A DNA stretch of 8,262 bases from CANKJK01 sp964400405 (GTDB lineage: Bacteria > Acidobacteriota > Vicinamibacteria > Vicinamibacterales > UBA2999), in the NCBI GenBank assembly GCA_964400405.1, contig CAYNUO010000111.1, forward strand, positions 1-8,262, read 5' to 3'. Position numbers and translations under genes: made by a program. The notes under the pieces are model-generated. The model had not been told where the DNA came from. It saw only the letters and a list, made by a program, of their open reading frames with translations, and did not search any database. Below are positions 1 through 6,318 of this stretch, in pieces; the stretch's first letter is position 1; each line of letters begins with the position of its first letter.

Positions 1-30
1 TTGTCCGGCATGCGGAACCGGAGCACCCGC
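1..30. repeat. Direct repeat copy 1 (about 30 bp)
   Basis: The first 30 bases match positions 111-140 at 29 of 30 positions; the only difference is A at 25 against G at 135. The unit begins TTGTCCGGCATGCGG and contains a short inverted repeat, TCCGG (4-8) and CCGGA (18-22), able to form a 5-bp stem. The copy starts at the window edge, so it may extend further left. The bases between the two copies are not obviously alike. I do not recognise the element. Its high conservation over a short length next to unrelated sequence suggests a dispersed or duplicated non-coding element. Confidence 0.8.
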
Positions 31-110
31 ACTGGCCTGCGCCCCCGGGCGCTCTCGGGGGGCGGGCGATCAGGCGCCACCCGGATGCGACAGGTCCGCC
101 GGAGGTGTAT

Positions 111-140
111 TTGTCCGGCATGCGGAACCGGAGCGCCCGC
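111..140. repeat. Direct repeat copy 2 (about 30 bp)
   Basis: Second copy of the element at 1-30, with start-to-start distance 110 bp and the same internal TCCGG/CCGGA pair (114-118 and 128-132). It is preceded by GGAGG (101-105) and lies about 70 bp before the nuoG start. A longer-range inverted pair GTCCGG (113-118) and CCGGAC (155-160) is also present, so the whole stretch could fold. Its function is unknown. The 110-bp period is not a multiple of 3, so the copies are not in the same reading frame, which argues against a coding tandem repeat. Confidence 0.8.
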
Positions 141-193
141 CCACACCCGGAGCGCCGGACCGCTGTCAGAGCGCCCGGACCCGCGGATCGATT

Positions 194-199
194 TAGAAT
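194..199 (+). promoter_or_regulatory. Putative -10 element of nuoG (TAGAAT), leaderless start
   Basis: TAGAAT matches the bacterial -10 consensus at five of six positions and ends 9 nt before the ATG at 209, so transcription would begin at or within a few bases of the start codon. It overlaps the odd palindrome TAGA-A-TCTA (194-202). No convincing -35 is visible at 16-18 bp spacing. The AGGGG at 202-206 is only 2 nt from the ATG, too close for a normal Shine-Dalgarno. Confidence 0.5.
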
Positions 200-208
200 C
201 TAGGGGTT

Positions 209-2011
209 ATGGAAACCGTCACGCTGACCATCGACGGGCAGCCGATTACCGTCGAGAAGGGGAAGACCGTGCTGCAGGCGGCCATCGAGGCCGGCATCAC
301 GGTGCCCTACTACTGTTATCACCCCGGGATTGGCGTCGACGGGTCGTGCCGCGTCTGCATCGTCAAGGTCGAGAAGATGCCGAAGCTGCAGACGTCGTGC
401 TCGACGGCCTGCACGGAAGGCATGGTCGTCTCGACGCGCGACAAGGACGTCGTCGACGCCCGCGCCGCGGTCTTCGAATTCCTGCTGCTGAACCACCCGC
501 TCGACTGCCCGGTCTGCGACAAGGGCGGCGAGTGCCCGCTGCAGGACTTCTCCTACAGCTTCGGCCCGTCCGACAGCCGGATGGACTTCCCGCGGCGTGT
601 GTTCGACGGCGAGGGCGTGAAGGCGGACGTGGACTTCGGTCCTACGCTGATGCTCAACCGCAACCGTTGCATCCTCTGCACGCGCTGCATCCGGTTCATG
701 GAAGAGATCGACGGCGACGCGCAGATCGGCGTGGCCGATCGCGGCAACGGCAGCGAGATCGCGACCTTCGAGGAAGAAGGCGTGCACTCGCTGATCTCGG
801 GCAACCTGATGGACGTCTGCCCGGTCGGCGCCATCACCACGCGTGACTATCGCTTCAAGAGCCGTCCCTGGGACAACCCGTCGGTCGGCGACACCGTCTG
901 CACGCTCTGCTCGAAGGGCTGCGCCACCAACGAGTGGATCAAGGCCAAGCCCGAGTGGGCGCGCGGCTCGCAGCTCGTGCGCGTGACGCCCTCCTACAAC
1001 CCCGACGTCAACGGCTACTGGATGTGCGACATCGGCCGCTTCGGCTACCACTGGGTCGAAGGCGACCGTCGCCTGCGCCAGCCGATGCTGAAGAACGCCG
1101 CGGGCACGCTGGACGCCACCGGCTGGAGCGACGTGATTCACGCGCTGAAGGCGAAAGTGGCGCCGCTTGCCGCCGCCGACCCGTCGTCCGTGAAGGTGCT
1201 CGCGTCGGCGCACGCCTCGGTCGAAGAGCTGTTCGTGCTGAAGACACTGGCCCAGGGCGCACTCGGCGGCACGAACGCCGTGACGATGCTGTGGTCGACG
1301 AGCGAGAAGCGGCAGCCGGCGCGCACGAAGTTCGTCGTGCCGGTGACCGACGCTCCGAACGTCAACGGCGCGCGCGACCTCGGCTTCAACGTCGGCGCCG
1401 GCAACGGCAGCGCGGCGGATGTCTCGGCGCTCCGGGCGGCCGTGGAAGCGGGCAAGGTCAAGGCGCTCATCGTGGTCGACCCGGCTCCGGCCGAGCTGAC
1501 CGGCGACTTCCAGTGGGTGATCGACGCCCGCGCGAAGGGCACGCTGCCGCTGCTCGTCGTGCAGACCGTCGAGATGAGCCCGCTCGTCGCGCAGGCAGAC
1601 ATCGTGCTCGCCGGCTCGGCGTGGCTCGAGAAGGACGCCCTCTACACGAACGACCAGGGCCGCGTGCAGGCCGCGTCGCAGGTGCTGTCGGCACCCGGCG
1701 ATGCCCGCCCGGACTGGCAGATCCTCTGCGAGCTCGCGTCGGCGCTCGGTGTCTCGACCGGGTTCCTGAGCGATTCCGACGTGCGGAAGGCCGTCGCGGC
1801 GGCCATGCCGGGAACGCCCTATGCCGGCGTCGGTGCCGCCTCCTTCAAGCGGCCGGTGTCCGCGAAGCACTGGCTCCAGGCCTCCAACCCGTCCGAGCGC
1901 TGGAAGTGGGACTTCATGTTCCAGGACCTGCCGCCCGTGAAGGGCCACAACGTCCAGACGGAGCAGGGTTTCGTTGCGGGCGGCATCATCCCGCTCAAGC
2001 CGGTAAGCTGA
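209..2011 (+). CDS. nuoG: NADH-quinone oxidoreductase subunit G (complex I, 75-kDa-type Fe-S subunit)
   Basis: This 600-residue protein is the electron-wiring subunit of the peripheral arm of respiratory complex I; it passes electrons from NADH/FMN toward quinone on the cytoplasmic side of the membrane. The N-terminal 2Fe-2S ferredoxin domain has C36, C47, C50 and C64 (N1b). HPLDCPVCDKGGEC (96-109) gives the His/Cys ligands of N5. C154, C157, C160 and C204 fit N4. C231, C234, C238 and C273 fit the extra cluster N7 found in only some bacteria. Residues from about 280 are a reduced molybdopterin-oxidoreductase-like domain (AWLEKDALYTNDQGRV at 471-486). E. coli NuoG is about 900 residues, so this domain is much shortened. 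ATG 209 gives a complete ferredoxin domain. No other nuo gene follows; the left side is outside the window. Confidence 0.95.
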   Translation: METVTLTIDGQPITVEKGKTVLQAAIEAGITVPYYCYHPGIGVDGSCRVCIVKVEKMPKLQTSCSTACTEGMVVSTRDKDVVDARAAVFEFLLLNHPLDCPVCDKGGECPLQDFSYSFGPSDSRMDFPRRVFDGEGVKADVDFGPTLMLNRNRCILCTRCIRFMEEIDGDAQIGVADRGNGSEIATFEEEGVHSLISGNLMDVCPVGAITTRDYRFKSRPWDNPSVGDTVCTLCSKGCATNEWIKAKPEWARGSQLVRVTPSYNPDVNGYWMCDIGRFGYHWVEGDRRLRQPMLKNAAGTLDATGWSDVIHALKAKVAPLAAADPSSVKVLASAHASVEELFVLKTLAQGALGGTNAVTMLWSTSEKRQPARTKFVVPVTDAPNVNGARDLGFNVGAGNGSAADVSALRAAVEAGKVKALIVVDPAPAELTGDFQWVIDARAKGTLPLLVVQTVEMSPLVAQADIVLAGSAWLEKDALYTNDQGRVQAASQVLSAPGDARPDWQILCELASALGVSTGFLSDSDVRKAVAAAMPGTPYAGVGAASFKRPVSAKHWLQASNPSERWKWDFMFQDLPPVKGHNVQTEQGFVAGGIIPLKPVS

Positions 2012-2017
2012 ACCTCA

Positions 2018-2049
2018 GGAGCGCCGCATCCGTCCTAGGATGCGGCTCC
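2018..2049 (+). promoter_or_regulatory. Strong hairpin in the nuoG-dsbD gap, overlapping the dsbD promoter
   Basis: GCCGCATCC (2023-2031) and GGATGCGGC (2038-2046) form a perfect 9-bp stem with a 6-nt loop. GGA (2018-2020) with TCC (2047-2049) adds three pairs across a 2-nt bulge. The loop side contains the perfect 8-bp palindrome TCCTAGGA (2033-2040). The structure begins 6 nt after the nuoG stop and ends one base before the dsbD ATG. No U-tract follows, so it is a poor intrinsic terminator. It could act as a 3' stabiliser for nuoG mRNA or as a dyad operator at the dsbD promoter. Confidence 0.6.
2036..2041 (+). promoter_or_regulatory. Putative -10 element of dsbD (TAGGAT), leaderless start
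   Basis: TAGGAT ends exactly 9 nt before the ATG at 2051. The intervening GCGGCTCCC has no Shine-Dalgarno, so a leaderless transcript is the simplest reading. The hexamer sits in the loop and right arm of the dyad at 2018-2049. A -35 is not recognisable at normal spacing. Because the hexamer is also part of a palindrome, the promoter call is tentative. Confidence 0.4.
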
Positions 2050-2050
2050 C

Positions 2051-3820
2051 ATGCGCACTGCAAGGATGATGTTCCGGCGCGGCCATAGCGTGCTCGCGGT
2101 GCTGGTGGCGCTGCTGGCCTGCGCGGCCGGTGTGTCTGCCCAGCTTCGGGGCATCAGGGCAGAGCTCGAGCCTCTGGTTGAATCCCCCGGGGTTCACGCG
2201 GGCACGACGGTGAAAGCCGTGGTCGTCGTCCGGCTCCCGGACGGGTACCACACCCAGTCGAACAAGCCCCGCGACGCCTCCCTCATCCCGACCGTCCTCA
2301 CCGTGAACCCGCCCGCGGGCGTGACGGTGGAGGAGATCGTGTTTCCGCCGGCGCACGACTTCAACCAGGCCGGGCAGGCCGAGCCGCTCGCCGTGTTCGA
2401 GCGCGAGTTCGTGATCGGCGTGCAGTTCAAGCTCGCGCAGCTCGCCGAGGGTTCCGTGGCCGTGCCGGCGATGCTGCGCTACCAGACCTGCGACGACAGC
2501 GTGTGCTACGCCCCCGTGCGGGCCGAGCTGCAGTGGACGCTCAACGTGATGCCGGAGTCGGCCGAGAGCGCACCGCAGAAGCCGGAGCTCTTTGCCGGCG
2601 TGAAGTGGGGCACGGGTGAAAAGCCGTCGTCCGCGCCGCCGTCGACGCCCGTGCCCGGGACATCCGCCCCTGCCCCGCAGGTCGCCGGCGGCCCGCTCGA
2701 CCTCTCCGTGCTCGACCGCTTCGACGTGCAGGGCACGACCGGCGGCTACCTCAACGCCGCCGACTTCCTCGGTTTCGTCTCCGCTGCGGAGCAGGGCATC
2801 AAGACACAGGGCCTCTTCGACGGCAGGAGTCTGCTGGCGATCCTGCTGCTTGTGCTCTTCGGCGGTCTGGCGCTGAACCTCACGCCGTGCGTGCTGCCGA
2901 TGATTCCCATCAACCTCGCGATCATCGGTGCGGGTGCGCAGGCAGGCTCGCGCGGCAAGGGTTTCGCGCTCGGCGGCGTCTACGGCGCGGCCATGGCGGC
3001 GGTCTACGGTGTCCTCGGCCTCATCGTGATCCTGACGGCAGGCACCTTCGGCACGATCAACGCCTCTCCCTGGTTCAACGTCAGCATCGCCGTGGTGTTC
3101 GTGGTGCTCTCGCTCGCGATGTTCGACGTCGTCACCATCGACTTCACGAAGTACTCATCGAACATGACGATGGGCGGGGCGGCCCGTGGCAGCTACCTTC
3201 TGGCGTTCGGCATGGGCACGATTGCCGCGCTGCTCGCGGGCGCGTGCGTGGCGCCGGTCGTCATTCAGGTCGTGCTCCTCTCCTCGGACCTGTACGCCAA
3301 GGGCAACGCGGCTGCACTGGCGCTGCCGTTCCTGCTCGGGATCGGCATGGCGCTGCCGTGGCCGCTGGCCGGTGCCGGCATCGCGGCGATGCCGAAACCC
3401 GGCGCGTGGATGGTGCGCGTGAAGCAGGCCTTCGGCGTGGCGATCCTCGCGATGGCCGCCTACTACGGCTACACGGCCTACACACTCTTCGCGGACCGCT
3501 TCGTCGACGCGTCCGAGGTCAATGCGAGCGTGCAGGAGAAGCTGAAGGAAGGCTGGAATCCGTCGCTCGCCGCGGGCCTCGAGCAGGCCGCGCGCGAAGG
3601 CAAGCCCGTGTTCATCGACATGTGGGCGACGTGGTGCAAGAACTGCCTGACGATGGACAAGACCACGTTCCAGAACGAGGACGTGAAACAGAAGCTCTCG
3701 GGCTACGTGAAGGTGAAGTTCCAGGCGGAGCAGCCCGATGACGAACCGTCGAAGAGCGTCATGCATCGCTTCGACGCCGTCGGTCTGCCCACCTACGTCA
3801 TCCTCAAGCCGCGTCAATAG
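2051..3820 (+). CDS. dsbD: Thiol:disulfide interchange protein DsbD, compact form
   Basis: DsbD carries reducing power from cytoplasmic thioredoxin across the inner membrane to periplasmic partners such as DsbC or the cytochrome c maturation pathway. Residues 12-30 are a signal peptide (probable cleavage VSA|Q31). About 31-170 is the periplasmic alpha domain, with redox pair C147/C152 in CDDSVC. A Pro/Ser/Ala linker lies at about 190-215. Residues 259-480 hold six hydrophobic segments, with the membrane cysteines C280 (NLTPCVLPMIP) and C399 (LAGACVAP). The C-terminal thioredoxin-like domain has WATWCKNC (C529/C532) and cis-Pro GLPT (P580). E. coli DsbD has eight membrane helices; the last two appear absent here. 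The protein also stops 9 residues after P580, where E. coli has about 35 more. All six functional cysteines are present, so activity is plausible. The family call is firm. Confidence 0.92.
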   Translation: MRTARMMFRRGHSVLAVLVALLACAAGVSAQLRGIRAELEPLVESPGVHAGTTVKAVVVVRLPDGYHTQSNKPRDASLIPTVLTVNPPAGVTVEEIVFPPAHDFNQAGQAEPLAVFEREFVIGVQFKLAQLAEGSVAVPAMLRYQTCDDSVCYAPVRAELQWTLNVMPESAESAPQKPELFAGVKWGTGEKPSSAPPSTPVPGTSAPAPQVAGGPLDLSVLDRFDVQGTTGGYLNAADFLGFVSAAEQGIKTQGLFDGRSLLAILLLVLFGGLALNLTPCVLPMIPINLAIIGAGAQAGSRGKGFALGGVYGAAMAAVYGVLGLIVILTAGTFGTINASPWFNVSIAVVFVVLSLAMFDVVTIDFTKYSSNMTMGGAARGSYLLAFGMGTIAALLAGACVAPVVIQVVLLSSDLYAKGNAAALALPFLLGIGMALPWPLAGAGIAAMPKPGAWMVRVKQAFGVAILAMAAYYGYTAYTLFADRFVDASEVNASVQEKLKEGWNPSLAAGLEQAAREGKPVFIDMWATWCKNCLTMDKTTFQNEDVKQKLSGYVKVKFQAEQPDDEPSKSVMHRFDAVGLPTYVILKPRQ

Positions 3821-3838
3821 CTGCGCGCTTCTGCGCAG
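3821..3838 (+). terminator. Putative intrinsic terminator of dsbD
   Basis: CTGCGC (3821-3826) and GCGCAG (3833-3838) form a 6-bp GC-rich stem with a 6-nt loop immediately after the dsbD TAG, followed by AATTTCCTT, a weak T-rich tail. The position directly after the stop codon supports a transcription end. The stem is short and the tail is broken, so efficiency is uncertain. Confidence 0.5.
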
Positions 3839-3845
3839 AATTTCC

Positions 3846-3874
3846 TTGGCGATCGATCGCGACTCTGCGATAGT
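3846..3874 (+). promoter_or_regulatory. Putative promoter of the GAF-domain gene (TTGGCG-17 bp-GATAGT) with palindrome
   Basis: TTGGCG (3846-3851) and GATAGT (3869-3874) are separated by exactly 17 bp, and GATAGT ends 9 nt before the ATG at 3884. This is the only promoter in the window with both boxes readable. A perfect 12-bp palindrome, GCGATCGATCGC (3849-3860), overlaps the -35 and spacer and is well placed to bind a dimeric regulator. No Shine-Dalgarno precedes the ATG, pointing to a leaderless mRNA. Confidence 0.55.
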
Positions 3875-3883
3875 TCAGAACCG

Positions 3884-5131
3884 ATGCGGCATCGGATCGT
3901 CAGGCCTGTTGTTCTCACCCTCCTCATCCTGACCGGTATCGCGTCCGCCGGTTTCCTCTGGTCCGGCGGACAACGGATCGCTTCCACCAACAATCACACG
4001 GCTGTCGCGGATGCGCGCACGGGCGCGCTCCTCGCAGGCATGACCGACCTCGGCACCTCGCTCCAGGCCTATGTGGCGCCAGGGCAGAGCATCAGCACGT
4101 GGGCCGAGCGCTCGACGGCGCTGCTCGCGCAGCTCACGGCCGACCTCGGTGCCTTCGAGAGTCTGCCCGACACGGCGGCTGCAGCTGACGTCGTGCGTCC
4201 GGCCATCGCGTCGCTGGCGAAGATCGACGGCCGCGTGCGCGAGTACCTCAGGAGCGGCGACGACCTGATGGCCGCCGACCTCGCGTTCAACGAAGCGCGT
4301 GAGGCGACGGGCGGCGCCGTGACGGCTCTCCGCGACTGGCGGGCGAGCCAGCAGGGCGCGGCGGCGTCGGCCATTGCTGGCATCGAGCGCCAGCAGACCG
4401 CCGCCCTGGGCGCGATGGTGCTGGCGTGGGCGCTGAGCCTCGTCGTGGCCTGGAAGCGGCCTGAGCAGCCGGCTGCCGTCGTGACCGCTGACGCCACCAC
4501 GGCTGCGGCTGACGCGTCCGTGGATCCGTTCCAGGTCCTCTCGTCACCCTCGGCCGAGGGCGCTGCGGTCGACCTGCAGGCCGCGGCCCAGGCATGCGAC
4601 GCGTTCGCACGTGCGGGCGACGGCGCCGCCCTCAAGACCGCGCTCGGGCACGGCGCGACGGCGCTTGGCGCCAAGGGCGTCGTGGTCTGGCTGGGCGTGG
4701 ATGAGCAGCTCTTCGCCGTGGCCTCCCACGGGTACGACGAACGCCACCTGAAGCGGCCGATCGCCAGGAACGCCGCGAACGTCACGGCTGAAACGTGGCG
4801 GACGGGCCAGGCCGTCACCGTTGCCGGCGACGGCGATACCCCGGGCGTCGTGGTCGTGCCGATGGCGGGTGCCGGCGGGTGCCGTGGTGTCGTGTCCGCG
4901 GAGCTGCTGCCGGGCCGCGTGGCCGCGGCTGACCGGCAGGCCCTGCTCTCGATGTTCGCCGCCCAGCTGGGCGGCATCGTCGCGGCGTCCGCGCCTGCGG
5001 CCGTTTCGGCCCCCGCGCCGGCCCCCTCACCGGCGACGCCGGACACGGCCTTCGATGAGCTCGCGGCGGTCATCGCGGAGCCGGGCACCGTGCCCACCGC
5101 TGCGCCGCCCGCCGAAGAACGCGCCAGCTAG
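3884..5131 (+). CDS. Membrane-anchored GAF-domain protein of unknown function
   Basis: This 415-residue protein has a membrane helix at about 7-25, a largely alpha-helical, probably periplasmic region (about 28-172), a second helix at about 173-190, an Ala-rich linker, then a cytoplasmic GAF-like domain (about 232-365). The GAF call rests on ALGAKGVVVWLG followed by LFAVASHGYDERHLKRPI, NVTAETWRTGQAV and PGVVVVPM, the usual order of strands and helices in this fold. The last 45 residues are Pro/Ala-rich and probably disordered. The overall plan resembles the sensor half of a chemoreceptor or sensor kinase. However, I see no HAMP, kinase, GGDEF, receiver or other output domain. It could pass a signal by protein contact or be a degenerate remnant. 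The ligand is unknown. It has its own promoter and is not clearly co-transcribed with dsbD or serC. Confidence 0.75.
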   Translation: MRHRIVRPVVLTLLILTGIASAGFLWSGGQRIASTNNHTAVADARTGALLAGMTDLGTSLQAYVAPGQSISTWAERSTALLAQLTADLGAFESLPDTAAAADVVRPAIASLAKIDGRVREYLRSGDDLMAADLAFNEAREATGGAVTALRDWRASQQGAAASAIAGIERQQTAALGAMVLAWALSLVVAWKRPEQPAAVVTADATTAAADASVDPFQVLSSPSAEGAAVDLQAAAQACDAFARAGDGAALKTALGHGATALGAKGVVVWLGVDEQLFAVASHGYDERHLKRPIARNAANVTAETWRTGQAVTVAGDGDTPGVVVVPMAGAGGCRGVVSAELLPGRVAAADRQALLSMFAAQLGGIVAASAPAAVSAPAPAPSPATPDTAFDELAAVIAEPGTVPTAAPPAEERAS

Positions 5132-5157
5132 GCGCTGCCATTCCAGTTCGGCCGGAC

Positions 5158-5173
5158 CGCCACATCCGTGGCG
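5158..5173. promoter_or_regulatory. Inverted repeat abutting the serC -10 box
   Basis: CGCCAC (5158-5163) and GTGGCG (5168-5173) are a perfect 6-bp inverted repeat with a 4-base centre, and the right arm touches the TACACT hexamer. It lies where a repressor would block RNA polymerase. Alternatively it is a weak 3' hairpin for the GAF gene, which stops at 5131, although no T-tract follows. Confidence 0.4.
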
Positions 5174-5179
5174 TACACT
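5174..5179 (+). promoter_or_regulatory. Putative -10 element of serC (TACACT)
   Basis: TACACT fits the TANNNT core of -10 boxes and would start a transcript near 5186-5188, leaving a leader of about 25 nt. A -35 box at 16-18 bp is not evident. Unlike the other promoters here, this one leaves room for a ribosome binding site. Confidence 0.45.
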
Positions 5180-5202
5180 GAGAGGGTTTCGCACCACCTT
5201 TC

Positions 5203-5207
5203 AGGAG
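5203..5207 (+). promoter_or_regulatory. Shine-Dalgarno of serC (AGGAG), decides the start
   Basis: AGGAG lies 5 nt before the ATG at 5213. The reading frame is open upstream to a GTG at 5168, but that extension would run through the putative -10 box and adds 15 residues not expected in SerC. The ATG at 5213, giving MSVTHRIFNFSAGPAVLP, is therefore chosen. Confidence 0.85.
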
Positions 5208-5212
5208 TCTTC

Positions 5213-6304
5213 ATGTCCGTTACGCACCGCATTTTCAACTTCTCCGCCGGTCCGGCCGTGCTGCCCGAAGCGGTTCTCGAAGAGGCCCAGCGCGATCTGA
5301 TGGCGCTCCCCGGCGTCGGCATGTCCGTGATGGAGATCAGCCATCGCTCGAAGGCGTTCGAGGACATCCTGCACCGCGCCGTGGCCGACATCCGCGCGCT
5401 CGGCAACATCCCCGACAACTACAAGGTGCTGCTGCTCCAGGGCGGCGCCAGCACGCAGTTCTCGCTCGTGCCGATGAACCTGCTCGGCGCCGGCCAGACG
5501 GCCGACTACATCGACAGCGGCTCGTGGGCCGAGAAGGCGATCAAGGAAGCGAAGAAGGTCGGCACGGTGAACGTCGCCGCGTCAACCAAGAGCGAGACGT
5601 ACTCGCGGCTGCCGCTGCAGAGCGAGCTGAAGCTGACGCCGGGTGCGGCCTACGTGCACATGACGAGCAACAACACGATCGAGGGCACGGAGTACAAGAC
5701 GCTGCCGGATGTCGGTGACGTGCCGCTCGTCAGCGACACCTCGTCGAACATGTTCAGCAAGCCGATCGACGTCAGCAAGCACGGCCTCATCTACGCGGGC
5801 GCGCAGAAGAACCTCGGCCCGTCGGGCGTGACGGTCGTGATCATCCGCGAGGATCTGATCGCCCGCGCGCCGGCGTCGCTCCACACGATGTTCAGCTACA
5901 AGACGCACGCCGACAACGACTCGCTCTACAACACGCCGCCGACCTTCGGCATCTACGTGCTCGGCCTCACGATGAAGTGGCTGCGCGGCCTCGGCGGCCT
6001 CGAGGGCGTGGCGAAGGTGAACGAGCGCAAGGGTGGCAAGCTCTACGCCGAGATCGACCGCACGGGCTTCTACCGCGGCACGGCGAAGAAGGAAGACCGG
6101 TCGCTGATGAACATCACGTTCCGGCTGCCGAGCGAGGACCTGGAGAAGAAGTTCGACAAGGAGGCCACCGCGGCCGGGCTCGACGGGCTCAAGGGCCACC
6201 GGTCGGTGGGCGGCATGCGCGCGTCGGTCTACAACGCGTTCCCGGAAGCGGGAATCGACGCGCTCGTCTCCTTCATGCAGGAGTTCGAGAAGAAGAACGG
6301 CTAA
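5213..6304 (+). CDS. serC: Phosphoserine aminotransferase
   Basis: This PLP enzyme of fold type I, class V transfers the amino group of glutamate to 3-phosphohydroxypyruvate, giving O-phosphoserine in serine biosynthesis; in many bacteria it also acts on the 4-phosphoerythronate branch of vitamin B6 synthesis. The 363 residues match the usual length (E. coli 362). Hallmarks in order are NFSAGPAVLP (9-18), the PLP-phosphate loop GGAS (78-81), the SGSWAEKA segment with W105, SDTSSN with D175, the PLP lysine K199 in YAGAQKNLGPSG, and the C-terminal substrate-binding segment GHRSVGGMRASVYNAFP (328-344). All key residues are intact. serA is not adjacent on either side within the window. The gene is convergent with pcnB, with only 14 bp between the stop codons. 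Confidence 0.98.
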   Translation: MSVTHRIFNFSAGPAVLPEAVLEEAQRDLMALPGVGMSVMEISHRSKAFEDILHRAVADIRALGNIPDNYKVLLLQGGASTQFSLVPMNLLGAGQTADYIDSGSWAEKAIKEAKKVGTVNVAASTKSETYSRLPLQSELKLTPGAAYVHMTSNNTIEGTEYKTLPDVGDVPLVSDTSSNMFSKPIDVSKHGLIYAGAQKNLGPSGVTVVIIREDLIARAPASLHTMFSYKTHADNDSLYNTPPTFGIYVLGLTMKWLRGLGGLEGVAKVNERKGGKLYAEIDRTGFYRGTAKKEDRSLMNITFRLPSEDLEKKFDKEATAAGLDGLKGHRSVGGMRASVYNAFPEAGIDALVSFMQEFEKKNG

Positions 6305-6318
6305 GAAGACACTGTCTG

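Noticed and set aside
1..140. CRISPR array
   Set aside because: There are only two copies, with an 80-bp gap between them and no further units or cas genes.
2..196. Possible end of an upstream gene (for example nuoF) in frame 2, reading CPACGTGAPA
   Set aside because: The Cys pattern looks like a zinc-ribbon start by chance, but the rest is Arg/Pro/Gly-rich and does not resemble a NuoF C-terminus.
1..846. Open frame from the left edge running into nuoG in another frame
   Set aside because: The product is Arg-rich without recognisable similarity and overlaps nuoG for over 600 bases.
200..1948. Long open frame on the minus strand (about 580 codons) opposite nuoG
   Set aside because: The composition is Arg/His/Val/Ala-rich with no domain, and it mirrors the codon bias of nuoG, whose frame carries all the Fe-S motifs. 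It is an antisense shadow of GC-rich coding DNA.
2114..2125. Lipoprotein signal in DsbD (LLAC, C24)
   Set aside because: Leu at position -2 is unusual for a lipobox, and a good signal peptidase I site (VSA|Q31) follows; not strong enough to claim.
3738..3932. Frameshifted continuation of the DsbD thioredoxin domain after 3820
   Set aside because: The alternative frames read Ser/Arg-rich sequence with no match to the missing final strand and helix, and a hairpin directly follows the stop.
4069..5097. Minus-strand frame of about 340 codons opposite the GAF gene
   Set aside because: It is Ala/Ser/Thr-rich with no motif, while the + strand frame has two clear membrane helices and a GAF fold pattern.
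5168..5212. Upstream GTG start for serC
   Set aside because: The extra 15 residues span the putative -10 box, and AGGAG is correctly spaced for the ATG at 5213, which gives the usual family length.
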